Assembly (NCBI GenBank): GCA_934045075.1
Contig: OW203751.1
Coordinates: 6,645,822 to 6,709,821 of the forward strand
Direction: 5' to 3'
Length of the DNA: 64,000 nucleotides
Source: Yponomeuta sedellus
Taxonomy: Eukaryota > Arthropoda > Insecta > Lepidoptera > Yponomeutidae
The position numbers and the translations under genes were made by a program. The notes beneath the pieces were generated by a model, which worked only from the letters and a program-made list of their open reading frames with translations, made no database searches and had not been told where the DNA came from. The stretch's first letter is position 1. Every line of letters begins with the position of its first letter. Below are positions 1 to 11,956 of the stretch, one piece after another.

Positions 1-1370
1 TTGAATTGGACAGACGACGCGACTTTTCTGCGTCCTCAGGGTCCTGTAAAGAAGACGCTGGCGGCATGATTACGATAAATATCTCCCGGAGTGGTCAGAG
101 GTGGCAAATAACCCAAAATGTTGGTCTTAAAGACGGGAGGCGTTAGCTATGTGTTGGGACACCCATGTTATGGAGGCCACAAATGTTTTAATAAATCGTA
201 AAATTCAATACTTAGCCACTCATCAGCACATGTTGAAATTGGGAGCAGTTTGTTATGTACTTCGTATTTCTTATTTTGCAATAGCAGCGCCATCTAGTGG
301 TAGTTAGTAGGAGCACGGGTGTTTTTTTTTAATGGAAAATAGTTCAGGAATTTCATGTGTTTTATTTCTTTTTTTTCTTGTGCCGTATCTATCTGATTTG
401 CCTGGTTTACCGCCCGCCTTATCATAGTTGGGCGACTGAGTTCTTATGCGAATCTGACAATTGGTTAAGGAATTGTGAGATACATAAAGTCATATACTAT
501 ACATACATACCTAATGACCGAACAATTCTTTTTTATGCTCCACCGAAGTCTGTTAAAATTTGCTGTATGAAATCGAACCACGCGAAAAGAAGTAATGGTC
601 CTATAAACACATCTTGGAGGCAGTTTGTTTGTGGTAATCTGTGGTTAACTTTTTCCCTTTACTACAGACTATTTAAACTGCCCCTAAGGAGTACTTTGTT
701 GAAAAGTCTTTATATAAGTAACGCCGTAGAACTACTAGAAAATTACAAATTAATTTTCCAAGAGATTCCCTCGCAAGTCAATACATGGCGCTATATCTTG
801 CTACTCAACACTAGATGACGCTGCTACTTTTGCTGAACTGAACACAGAACTGCGATGTAGGTAACCTCTCAGCAGTCGGGTAATTAAGTATTTTGTTATT
901 ATTTTTATCTTGTTTTAGTACACTTGGAATAAAACAATCTAGATACATATTACAATACAAAGTCATTGGTACGGGTGTTAACGATATATTTCAATACACT
1001 GTATTGACCAGACACTGGGAGATGGGATATGACATCGAGTAAGCGCTCCTGTACGAAAATCAACTTAATTATTACAACTGTGGGGTCAAATTCGATTGGC
1101 AAAGCAATGCAGGCCAAGAGAAAATTCCTTTCCGGTCTGTTAGGTCTGAATGTCAAAATGCACTGATCCACGTAAAGTACGTACTTCGAAAAGAACTTTT
1201 CCCAAAATGACTGATTTTCTATGGGTCTCGACTAAACCTCCGACTCTAGATGGCGCTAATGAAGCATTAGGAACTTTCTGCACATCATTTCTTGGTTTCG
1301 GCTACATGAGATTCGGACATAACGCGCGTCTCCTGCAGTGTTTTGTTACACAAAACAATGTTTTTTTCCA
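1..1370. other. Intergenic AT-rich DNA, no gene seen
   Basis: Only short chance open frames are present. No splice-consistent coding exon or repeat family recognised elsewhere in the window was noticed. Confidence 0.6.
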
Positions 1371-1376
1371 ATCGTT

Positions 1377-1432
1377 CTCAACCCTTGTATGTTCCCATTG
1401 TTAGGGCACGGGTCTCTTCCTGCACTAAATTA
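1377..1432 (-). repeat. 3' fragment of the 5S-derived SINE
   Basis: The stretch CAACCCTTGTATG then GGGCACGGGTCTCTTCCTGC matches the 3' end of the 5S-derived SINE family seen complete at 47879-48247. Confidence 0.6.
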
Positions 1433-1779
1433 TTTTAGTCACTACTTTCTCATGATTTCATTGTCTTGCCAATCGGATTAAATCGTCACAAAGAAAAACA
1501 TTATACAGGTAATATAAAAACCTAAAGTACAATCACACATTATTGTTACGTAAATGTTTATAGCTTAAAATTAATTACATACAAAATGAGATTATAATAT
1601 TTAAATGCGATATTTCGGCTAGGAATGAGGTTTCTAGCTCTGGTCAAGTCCAGTAACAAAGCACGAAGACGTACATACATAAGCTCGCGCTTATATTCTA
1701 GAGGGGCAGGCTGAGACCAGAGTTATACCAGGAATAAATTCGTAAATTTACCATTTCGAAGTTTACACGAATATTTCGC

Positions 1780-1856
1780 TATTTAAAAACGTATTTAGAG
1801 GCCAAAAATTCCACCCAATAGCTCAGTTGGGAGAGGCTGGCACTGTTAGCCAAAAC
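1780..1856. repeat. Scrambled fragment of the tRNA-like inverted-repeat element
   Basis: It contains TATTTAGAGGC, then AATAGCTCAGTTGGGAGAGG (box A-like) and GCTGGCACTGTTAGCC. The 3' half of the tRNA-like unit is missing. Confidence 0.6.
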
Positions 1857-2049
1857 TCCTTTTACTAATGGGAAATCTACTATATATCGAAAAATACATA
1901 AGCTTCTCCGGAAGTTTTAATGCGTAGCTTTCTAAAGTAGGTACATCTGATCTCATCTTCACCTTCGGGCGAGATAGAGAGGTAAAGAATACATTCGTTA
2001 TGAAAAATAAAACATTTTAAATTACTATGTTAACTACTTTATGTAACGA

Positions 2050-2250
2050 CTTATAAACGTCGATGAAGCGAAGGGGATCTGTCAGGGTCGTGGCAAGTGG
2101 CAGACCCTGGTCTCTGCCTACCCCTATGGGATACAGGCGTGAGGTTATGTTATCTTATTAATATTATTAAGTGTCAGGATCTTGGCAAGTGGCAGTGGCC
2201 TGGTCTCTGCCCACCCCTCTGGGATACAGGCGTGAGGTTACGTCATGTTA
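2050..2250 (+). repeat. TE fragment, 'GGGATACAGGCGTGAGG' family, partly duplicated
   Basis: The phrase GTGGCAG...GGGATACAGGCGTGAGG occurs twice, about 105 bp apart. The same family is at 10195-10345, 43570-43745 (reverse) and 60045-60095 (reverse). Confidence 0.6.
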
Positions 2251-2574
2251 CTTTTTATGCCAGAGCCACAAAAGTATTGAAGCACCCCTACTTCTTCGTA
2301 CAGACATCTTCGTGCTTTTCGACCAGACTTTAACAAGGTTTCCGCCATCCGTTTGTTCGAACGCATCTGTGACCTTGACGCCAGGACCTGGTATTTATTC
2401 TCCTGAAGTGTGTATGTAGTGGCGATGTTTTTGAAAAAGTTTTTTTTTAATGGCAACTCAAATCGGTCCTAATTTGGACGACTATTTCTGCCAATGACGA
2501 GTCAGTCATGGGAGTGACTCTTTCTGTAGTGGGCATTGTCATAAATATTGATAATACTTAGTACTATTTATACG

Positions 2575-3090
2575 GGACGAAGGCGCTTTGGGTTGCCAAC
2601 TAGCGCCACCTATGGAATAAAGGTCATAACTTGTTTTATGATACGTTTTCTTCAAAAAGTTAACAACAATTATCTTAATATCTGTGATATGATAACCATA
2701 GTATTTTCTAAGGTTAACACGAGCACTAGACTTAATAAAAACTGTTTTTACACGGATTTTACTCGTTTATTTTACGTTCAAGTGCCGAAACGTCGGAAAA
2801 TTGTAAAAATGAAAATTATAAACGAGTAAAATCCGGATGAAAACAGTTTTTATTATCTGTGATAACTATTTGAAGAACCCACAGTCTATTATAGAACCTA
2901 GGATCAACAACAAAAAGTCCTAGGTTGTAGACTGTATGTTCCAAAAATTGTTAGCACAGATATTAACCCGATTTTTTATGTTAACTTTTTGAAGAAAATA
3001 AAACTTATTTTAAAACAAGTTCTGATATTTATTACTTTGATGGCGCTTGTCTGCATCCCAGAGCGCCTTAAATATTGACAATAGTACAAA
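2575..3090. mobile_element. MITE with inverted ends (AAGGCGCTTTGGG family), copy A
   Basis: The left end AAGGCGCTTTGGGTTGCCAA with TAGCGCCACC is mirrored by GGTGGCGC-type sequence and GAGCGCCTTA at the right end. Other copies are at 28405-30865 (split) and 43835-44210 (5' part). It carries an insertion at 2703-2862. Confidence 0.6.
2703..2862. mobile_element. Small inverted-repeat insertion inside MITE copy A
   Basis: AAAACTGTTTTTACACGGAT near the left is mirrored by ATCCGGATGAAAACAGTTTT at the right. A related sequence with GTGCCGAAACGTCGG lies at 42440-42585. Confidence 0.55.
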
Positions 3091-3099
3091 TGATACGGG

Positions 3100-4560
3100 T
3101 ATTAAAGGTACAATATAACAACATAACATTTAATATTTGACTATCAATAATTTTTGAAAGCATTGTCCAACAAGTTTTCTGTACTAACGCGTTTATCCAT
3201 AAATTAATTGTTCAACTGGGGACATCCTTTTATTGGTCTAATTTTTAGTTATTAGTTAAATAGTATTTATAACCAGTGCACACTGTTGCTGTTCCTAATG
3301 AAGTAAAATTAAACAAATAAATAACATACAATACTCATAAATAAATAATTCACTAATGAATAATATTCACAAGTTTCTTGTATTTTTGCGCATACGTGTA
3401 TGACTTTCATACGACCTTCCTGACAATTCACACGTGATTTTTTTTTAAATTGTATAATAAAAAGCGCCAAAATGTTGACATCTCGGTACTCTGTAAAAAA
3501 AACAAACAACGTATTCTACCTCAGTATTCTACGTTTGCACAGATTAGTATTCTTTTTAGTTTTGTTTGTTTCGATGACGTAGTTCCGGTTTCGTAGACTC
3601 AGATTCTTTTTTTTCGCTATGAACATTAAGAAATCGAAACATTCGAGTCTCTAAAAAAAACAAGTGTTTTCATAAGACAATGCCCATTCTACCGGAATAT
3701 TATGTTGACGGGTACAGAACGGGAAACTTGTTGATCACAGAATTCGCAATTAAATTGTAACATGAAGATAGCTAACGCGTGTGGAAGCTCTTTGTTCAGA
3801 ATAGTTACATATTTTAATTCAAATGGGTAAATAAATAAAATCATAGTTTGTCCACCAAATTCCTACAATATCAATCATAATATCCATAAAATTGAGATCA
3901 AAAGTAAGGAATAATTTGCAACTGAAGTCTGACAGTTCCACAAATTTCTTGAATCCCTCAATAATTTATAGACAATTTGGCACTAACACTTTAGCACCCA
4001 ATTTTGGCTAAATATCCTTTTCTTTTTTTTTAAATCACAGTGGAAGTAAAAATAGTAAAAACTTAATAAAAACGTTCGGCTATGCCAAAAATACTTTTAG
4101 TAGAAGAATATAAAGTTGTAAGAAAGAAATTGTGTCACAGGAAAATTTACTAAATACTTTTACTATAGGCTATTTCACAGGTTTCTGCAAACCAACGTTG
4201 ATGTTGAGTAAGTGCTCAGAAATTGATAATTTTTAAATTTTTCGTATATTTGTAAAAAAAGTAAGCTAAAATATTTTTTGTAAATAAGCCGCCAAAATGC
4301 TCTTGAGCAATATGGCGTCGCACAGGAATTCGTGACGTCACTGGTCAGTAAACAAACTTCAAGTCAACTCTCGGGTTCTCGGATCGCAATATTAAGTAAC
4401 TTGTGACGTCGATATAAATTCGACCGATCCTGGCGGTGTTCAAAAATATTCTACAGGTACAAAATTATCAAGATAAATCATGCTTTTTGCAGAAATTATA
4501 TTTTTTTTTGATGCCTAAAATAATTTTTAAAACTCATGACAAGTATATACATAAATACAA
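3100..4560. other. AT-rich intergenic stretch, nothing recognised
   Basis: Only poly-A/T runs and short chance frames are seen. No exon or repeat family from elsewhere in the window was noticed. Confidence 0.55.
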
Positions 4561-4574
4561 ATTATACTATTTTT

Positions 4575-5325
4575 ATTTTTAATGCACTAACCCGTGCTAA
4601 GGACAGTTTTTAAAAACCGATTTAGATGCAAATAATTCCACCCATGCCGGACTCGAACCCGCGACCTCTGGCTATCCGTGCTAGCGCTCTATCCAACTGA
4701 GCTGATGGGCGACTCACCGGCATCAGTGAAATTTCGAACCTCTTTACACCATTCTCTGTATTACGTACAGGCAGCGACATCTGGCTTAAGTAAATTGCAT
4801 CACTTACAGCCCCGACTACCTACTTTGCAGTTAGGTTTTTACATCGGAATGATATTATTCCACATGATTATACTATTTTTATTGTATAATCATGTGGGAT
4901 GATGTGTACCCACATGATTATACTATTTTTATTTTTAATGTACCCGTGCTAAGGAAAATTTTTAAAAAATAAATTTATAGCCTCTACATAGGTTTAAAAA
5001 TTGTCCTTAGCACAGGTTAGTGCATTAAAAATAAAAATAGTATAATCATTTGGATACAGTGATATCATGCCGATGTAAAAACCTAACTGCAAAGTAGGTA
5101 GTCGGAGCTGTAAGTGATGCAATTTACTTAAGCCAGATGTCGCTGCCTGTACGCAATACAGAGAATGGTGTCAAGAGGTTCGAAATTTCACTGATGCCGG
5201 TGAGTAGCCCATTAACTCAGTTGGATAGAGCGCTGGCACGGGTAGCCAGAGGTCGCGGGTTCGAGTCCCGGCATGGGTGGAATTTTTAGCCTATAAATAG
5301 GTTTATAAATTTTTTTTACTTTCTT
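4575..5325. mobile_element. Inverted pair of tRNA-like elements
   Basis: A minus-strand tRNA-like unit (about 4637-4712) and a plus-strand unit (about 5207-5280) face each other. Each is joined to the shared 'body' with CTGCAAAGTAGGTAGTCGG, and the ends are CACTAACCCGTGCTAAGGA and its complement. Box A (GCTCAGTTGGATAGAGCG) and box B (GGTTCGAGTCC) are present. The whole forms a hairpin of about 700 bp. Confidence 0.75.
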
Positions 5326-5329
5326 TCAC

Positions 5330-6200
5330 ACTGTCAAAATAGCCCATTGTTCAGCAATGGACAATACAACAAAAAAATATTTTGCTGAAATAAAAAATAC
5401 CGTTTCTAAATTGACCTCTATAGAGTACAGGAAATATACTTAGTAAATTTTTACTTCAATAAAAAATTAATTCTAAAACCTATATGTGATGTCACAGCTC
5501 GATCACAATAAGCAAGTTTCCTTTGCTCGCCTCGCTGCCGCCAAAAAAAAAAGTCAGTGGCTGTTTGACAGATGAACATCCTATTGTTTTGAGGTGAGGC
5601 ATTGACATTTGACACAATATTCACACAAGTCTCAGAGCTACGTCACTTCCGGTTAAACAATTTATCTTATTAAATATGACATGTGTCCAGGAAGAAATCG
5701 AAAAGATACGGGTCTTTTCTCTTTTCCTTCTCTACTGAAAAATAATTAAAAAAAAAGGCAAGCATTTTTTTGTCGCATTGTCACACTGGTAGGTTGTACC
5801 CATCGGGTTGCTGACCTGCCTATCTACTGGCTACTTCTCTGTAACAGACTGTTTTAACCAAATACCAATTTGGTAAAAAATACTAAATTGGTATTTAAAA
5901 TAAATTAAAAATATCTTCCTTTTGGCGAAAATAATATTTTTACGTGGCCATGATGATTTTCTCTACAGGTTTAATTTTGCGTAGAGCTTTTTATGTTACA
6001 TGGCAGAAACAGAATACTTTACCTACCTACCCTTCCAGTCACGAGTTTAATCATCTATTAGTATTTAAATTCGCTTGAAATAGGATAAGTACAGTCGTCT
6101 TTGTATTTAAGTTTATATTTTCCTGTGACATAAATAAAACATAAAATAACAATTCTATTCCCCATTTTCAGATCTCCGTTTCGAACTTCAGTCGGTAGAA
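5330..6200. other. Intergenic stretch, no gene seen
   Basis: The sequence is AT-rich, with a short palindrome around 5855-5900 (ACCAATTTGGTAAA / TACTAAATTGGT). It may hold the 3' end and polyadenylation site of the CUEDC2-side transcript, but none is clear. Confidence 0.5.
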
Positions 6201-6219
6201 AAAACATCACAAATTGCAG

Positions 6220-7998
6220 TCAGAGTAAACGATTTCTATAAACAATAAAAACTACAACTAAATGTAATAATATTAAACGACTATTCTGAATAGTAACTAT
6301 AAAAACTACAACTAAACAATAATGATAATACGCTCGGTAAATTATAATCAAATGAATTGGCTTCAAAATCACAGATACGCAGTCGGGGGACGTAAAAAAT
6401 ATAGGAATCACATTGACTTCAGTAAAATTATTGTTATAACAATTAAAAATCACAGGTCTAAGACAAATGTCACTTAAAACTAGAGGAAATACAAAATGGC
6501 CGACGGGCCTAAGATGGCGCTCTGGGGTGACCGGTGCACAGTTCTCCGAGATGTTCTCTTCAGACCATTTTAGCGCTCCGACGCTTCTACGCGCCGTCAT
6601 GACACAACAATGTATGGTATCGTCATACAATTCCATACACTCATACAATTTGTTCGCAAAATCACACTCTACATGTTCACAGTCCCTACACTTACTATCG
6701 AATATTACACTTTCTGATGACACCTCGGGGCACACGCGCTTCGCTACAATAATACTGTTAAGCTGCAAGTTTAACTTAAAATTAATGATAAACACTATGC
6801 GAATAAATAAAATACAAATTAAACGTATCAATAACTTAACTAGAATATAACTAATGCAGTCCATTTTGTTTTCACTAAATAATTGTGACGGTAAAAAATC
6901 AGTCGCGAGAAAAAGCGGATAATTATAATGGAAAATAATCATTATCATTAATAACGGAAATAATGATAGAGGTCGCGCTTCGAATACACTAAGACTACAC
7001 ACACATAGTTTGCGGGGTAAAGCACAAACACTAATTTTATTAGTAAGTACGTTTGTTTGGGGGTAAATATTACCTAAAGCGTCATTCTGACGATGACATT
7101 TCACCGATGACAGATTCGATTTAAATTTCTCCGTCATTAAAATTTTAACTACGGTCGTCACAAATATTGTACCGAACAACCACAATGACGTGGTAATTTC
7201 TAGATTTCCACCTAATACTGTTATCAGACTTTTCTCGATCAAATCACTTTGCGAAATTACTCGTCTGTTCAAATGTCCGAACAGCAGATTCTGACGTGAG
7301 ATTACCAATACTGCTGTGAGATTACTAATCCTGATCTCAGATCTGGCGTTACGCCGATAATTTCGAGACAAATAAGCATTCACTGATGATCCAATTCGGT
7401 TTAATTTAAGCAAATATTTAATTAGGACAACCGACATTATTTTTAACATTGACAAGTTACTAAACACGTAACCGTCTGACGGAGTCGTTACTAAAACACA
7501 ATAAGAGCCTCTAGCGGCTCCATTTGTGCTTCTAAAATCACTGTCTTCAGCTTCCAGACCAACTGCTGTGTAACCACAGTCGCTTCCTAAACAAACACCA
7601 TCTGCCACACGGGAAGCTACGTTATTTGGCAGACTACTAAACCTAACCAAAATTTCAAATCTGTCACCCTTCACCCGAGTCACGTTACTAAATCTCTCGA
7701 AAACTACCGCGCCCAACCGAACGCCCGCCAAAAAACCGACTACCACTATTAAATTACGAGATCTTGCACCGTCCACTAGTAGATTTAGTAACGAATCGAC
7801 TAAGACGCGGCCAAAGTTACTAAAGCCGTCAGAGACGAGGCCAGCCAACGCGGCGACGGTTAACCCTACCTTAACACTACCCCCAAACAAAGACGCCAAG
7901 GGCAAACAACGACTAGAAGAGACAAGAGAGAGGAGGCTACGAGGGGTATGTGGGACCCGCGGCTCCACTTTTTCTCCGAGCTGACCGGACCGCTCGTG
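6220..7998 (-). other. Long in-frame open frame directly downstream of the CUEDC2 stop; nature unknown
   Basis: After the CUEDC2 TAA the same frame continues without a stop to 6220. That is ten codons (starting HERSGQLGEK), then 582 codons from a GTG at 7968. It contains no low-complexity repeat. The encoded sequence is rich in Val, Leu, Ser and Asn. Its distal third starts with a hydrophobic stretch from an ATG at 6864 in a good insect context (ACAAAATGG). That stretch is followed by a Cys-rich block (CRDCEHVECDFANKLYEC, then HCC), compatible with a signal-anchored cysteine-rich protein of 214 residues. No family was recognised and no intron signals were obvious. It could be a C-terminal extension reached by readthrough or alternative splicing, a separate gene, a transposon ORF, or an unusually open 3' UTR. 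The GTG is not evidence for a start. Confidence 0.4.
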
Positions 7999-8079
7999 TT
8001 AAGGGCAATGCTGGCGTTTGGGCTTCTTTAAATTCTCCTCGTCCACACCGGACTTCGGGATCTCGGTGTAGCGTTCGCC
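7999..8079 (-). CDS. CUEDC2: CUEDC2 exon 7 (coding part, stop codon)
   Basis: The acceptor TTCCTCAG is followed by GERYTEIPKSGVDEENLKK, matching vertebrate GERFKDV, then PKRQHCP and TAA at 8001-7999. The tail lacks the family's KPARKYRFH ending. The same frame stays open for about 593 codons after the TAA, described separately. Confidence 0.87.
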   Translation of the reverse strand, partial: GERYTEIPKSGVDEENLKKPKRQHCP

Positions 8080-11000
8080 CTGAGGAAGATGCTTTAGTGA
8101 GAGGCAAGTAAATGTCTGTCTGCTGAGTGGTGTTGGCCTAGAGAATAGCACCAACCCAATTCTTCCCGCGGGTGTCGTAAAAGGCGACTAAGGGACACAA
8201 GCCGGGGGATGGGCGGCAGCGCCCCCTGCAGTACAATTCCACCGAACTGCGATCCCCAACCCGCATGCCCAGCGTGGGGATTACGAGCATTACCCGCTAT
8301 GATAGCGCAACGTGGCGCTCTTTAGGGGAGGGCTTTGTCCAGCAGTGGACTAGTATAGCCTGACGACGAAATGTCCGCAGTTGGTGCTGACTGCCGTCGA
8401 TAGATGGCAGTCGTTAAGCCAAGTCAGAGGCCTTAGGGCGGCTTGAAAACTTATGACAGTAAGCTCAGCCACTAGTCTTGCAAGCCTTCACCAATCCGGA
8501 CTTGGCGCCCGTGATAGAGTATGGCCTATACCTTCCTCAGAGAAGTGACCCGTGCCCCTAGGTGGAGACGTAATGGGTTGAAGGTCAGTGTTCGGCTTCA
8601 CCGATTTTTACGATATTTTTGTGTGTGATATCGACCCTTTGTATGTCCCCACTGCTGGGCACGGGTCTCTTCCTGCATCGCAGGAAGGTTAGGCCACACT
8701 GCACCACGGGGGCCAAGTCCGGGTTGGTGGAGGATTGCGAGACTAGTGGCTGGTCTTACAGTGGCGGGAATTACTGTCAGAAGTTATCAGGCCGCCTGTG
8801 AGGCCTCTGACATGGCTTAACGACTGCCATTACATGACAGCCGACACCAACGGCTAAACGTGCCTTACGAAGCACGGAAGCGCTCGGAAAAATGCCACTA
8901 GCGGTAGTCACGGGACCGTCACCCATCTGACTGCGCCTGTTGTTGCTAAACTCAAGTGATTGATTCCAATCACTCGGTTCGACTAGGTCACTAGAGTAAG
9001 TATTGCAATATTATATTACCTTGAGGGACACGATTTTGTTGTCACGGTAGCGCACCAACTTCTTGGGCTCGATCTTCGGGGCCAACGGCTTGTGCTCCTT
9101 GGCATCCGAGTTCTTGTCGACATACGAGTAACTGTTAAAGATACAGATAAAGAGTTTATTTATTTGCTAAAACCTCTTCTTCGTCCACTGGACATAGCCG
9201 TGCCGTGTCTTCAGCTTGGCGCATCCAGCATCTAAAATTTGCTAAAGCATGTGTCAGTGAAAATACAAGCATGCATTTTTGACTGAATGTCAACATATAA
9301 CTTAAAATGTTATTGAATATAACTTCGGATCTACATGTTCTACTGTTATCACTACTGGATCTATCTATGTTTGACAGCCTCGGTGGCGCAGCGGTTTGGC
9401 ACGCTGACTGTAAAAACCGAAGGCCTCGGGTTCGATCCCCGGCCGAATCCCGAGACAAACTAGAAAAGTTCGTTTCCTAGTTTGTCTCGGGTCTTGGATG
9501 TTATCTATGTATTTGTTGTATTAAACCTGTCGTCGAGTTAGCACCTATAACACAAGTCATTTAGTTGTACTTTGGCAGTATAGGGCTAACGAGATCTGTG
9601 TAATATGTCCATGAATATTTATTACAATTAGCGTACAATTAGAGTGACGGAATGTCTGGACACGGGTTCAAACGTTTCTATTAATTGCACAAAAAAAAAT
9701 GTTAAGACTTGTATTATAAAAATTGCCACACTTGTTGTTATAAATATTGAAATTCATATGTTTAATAACTTATGTCAAAAATATTTAAATATTAATAGTG
9801 TTCTAACTAGATATTGTCACTGAGAATGTCATTTATAAAGTTTCGTTCAAGGACAAAATATAGGCATGACGAAAGATTTTCAAATCCTTTTCCATAATGT
9901 GGCAACACATTATTTACAAAAAAACTTATATTTCAGTATTGAAGTAATTAACGAAGGTAAAAGCCATTTATCTAAATGTATTTTATATCTATTGTCATAG
10001 CGTCGAATCTGACGTCACGCATAGCTAAACAAACGTCAAAACAAAGCAGGGGTGAAGTTTACCAATGTTACCCAAGCGTGACGTCACACGCTGTTTCAGT
10101 CAAAATGGCTGAAAGGAGTATTGTAATCTTTCATTTTAACGAATATATTGGCAATCGTTTCGAAATTTTTTTTTTCTTTATCAACTTTTCCCTATAGGGG
10201 ATGTATTAGCAAAGGGGAAGTTAAAAAGTACCCGGAACCGGCGTGCGTGCATGCAACGGCTTACGAACGTGATCTGTCAGTATCGAGGCAGGTGGCAGTC
10301 TGCCTACCCCTCTGGGATACAGGCGCGAGGTTATGTATGTATGTATGTATGTGTATGTGTGCAGGTCTCCTCACCGGGCGATGATGCGGCTCTTCAGCTC
10401 GTGGTCGTCAATGGGTTGGGCGCGGGCCGAGTGCAGCGCGGCCGAGCTTAGGGCCTGGCCCTGCTCGCGGCGGTGGAGGAGTGTGGCCGCGGCCCTCTCG
10501 ATGTCACCGTGGGCGATGGAGACGCAGTGCTTTATCTGTTAGCGGGAGAGAGGGAAAAAAATCAGGTATGGCAAAAAAATTTTTTCTTAAGTAAGATAGG
10601 TTGACACTTAACCCCAGTCCCAGCGCTTCTCCAGCTGCAGAAGACCTTACTCGCTCTTATATAGAAACAGCCCAGCTCGCACTCTCAGTTGCAAATGGCG
10701 ACGATAACTAAACTCACACGAGACAGAACTTTCCTCCAGCTTCTTTGTTCCAGCAGTATCCCAGATATTACAGCCCAGATGGAGACGCTCTATCCCACCT
10801 CAAGACTCTCACTGCTTGAGATAACCCAGTCTGTTCTGCTTAGAACAGACAGGGTTATCTCAAGCAGAGAGAGTCTTGAGGTGACTTTGTTCCAGCAGTA
10901 TCCCAGATATTACAGCCCAGATGGAGTCGCTCTATCCCACCTCAAGACTCTCACTGCTTGAGATAACCCAGTCTGTTCTGCTTAGAACTTCAAGACTCTC

Positions 11001-11915
11001 ACTGCTTGAGATGACCCAGGCTGTTCTGCTTAGAACAGACTGGGTTATCTCAAGCAGTGAGAATCTTGAAGTGCTCTGTTCCAGCAGTATCCCAGAAATT
11101 ACAGCCCACATGGAGACTCCTACCTCAAGGCTCTCACTGCTTGAGATAACTCTGTCTGTACTGCTTAGAACAGACAGGGTTATCTCAAGCAGTGACAGTC
11201 TTGAAGTGTCTTTGTTCCAGTAGTATTCCAGATGGAGACACTCTATCCTACCTCAATAATCTCACTGCTTGAGATATCCAGTCTGTTCTGCTTAGAACAG
11301 ACAGGGTATCTCAAGCAGTGAGAGTCTTGAAGTGACTCTGTTCCAGCAGTATCCCAGATATAACAACCCAGATAAAGACGCTCTATCCCACCTCAAGACT
11401 CTCACTGCTTGAGTTAACCCTGGCCGTTCTGCTCAGAAAAGACAGGGTTATCTCAAGCAGTGATAATCTTGAAGTGACTCTGTTCCAGCAGTATCCCAGA
11501 TATTACAGCCCAGTTGGAGACTCCCACCTCAAGACTCTCACTGCTTGAGATAACCCAGGCTGCTCTGGTTAGAGCAGAGTCTTGTGAGTATTGAAGTGAC
11601 TCTGTTCCAGTATTATCCCAGACATTACAGCCAGATCCAGACGAGCCATCTTCGTCCCATCTTACCTCCATGGCGCAGGAGTTGGGGAACATCTCGTGGA
11701 GCACGGCGCACTGCTCGTCCCAGTGTCCTGGCGCGTCGTCGAGCGTGGCGCCGCGGCGGCCCATGTCCTCGGAGCTCTCCGAGTTGGAGTGGGAGCGGGA
11801 CTCGGAGCTGCCGGGGTGTGTTCCGATTCGTTACAATGCCAGGTGAACGAATGAGAGAAAAAAGAGGGAGGATGGGGGAATGGGGGAAGGAGGGAAAAAG
11901 AAAGTTAGAGAGAGT

Positions 11916-11956
<41 letters not shown>

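Noticed and set aside
357..818. 153-codon plus-strand frame
   Set aside because: AT-rich, Phe/Tyr-rich composition with no recognisable motif or supporting context; likely chance.
2097..2456. Overlapping short frames on both strands
   Set aside because: They lie in a duplicated transposon fragment with no family motif.
7966..7968. GTG start codon for a 582-residue protein
   Set aside because: A GTG start is not expected for an insect nuclear gene. The frame simply continues from the CUEDC2 stop; the ATG at 6864 is a better candidate.
10730..11640. CRISPR-like array
   Set aside because: Eukaryotic intron; units are long palindromes of about 150 bp with repeated spacers, not short repeats with unique spacers.
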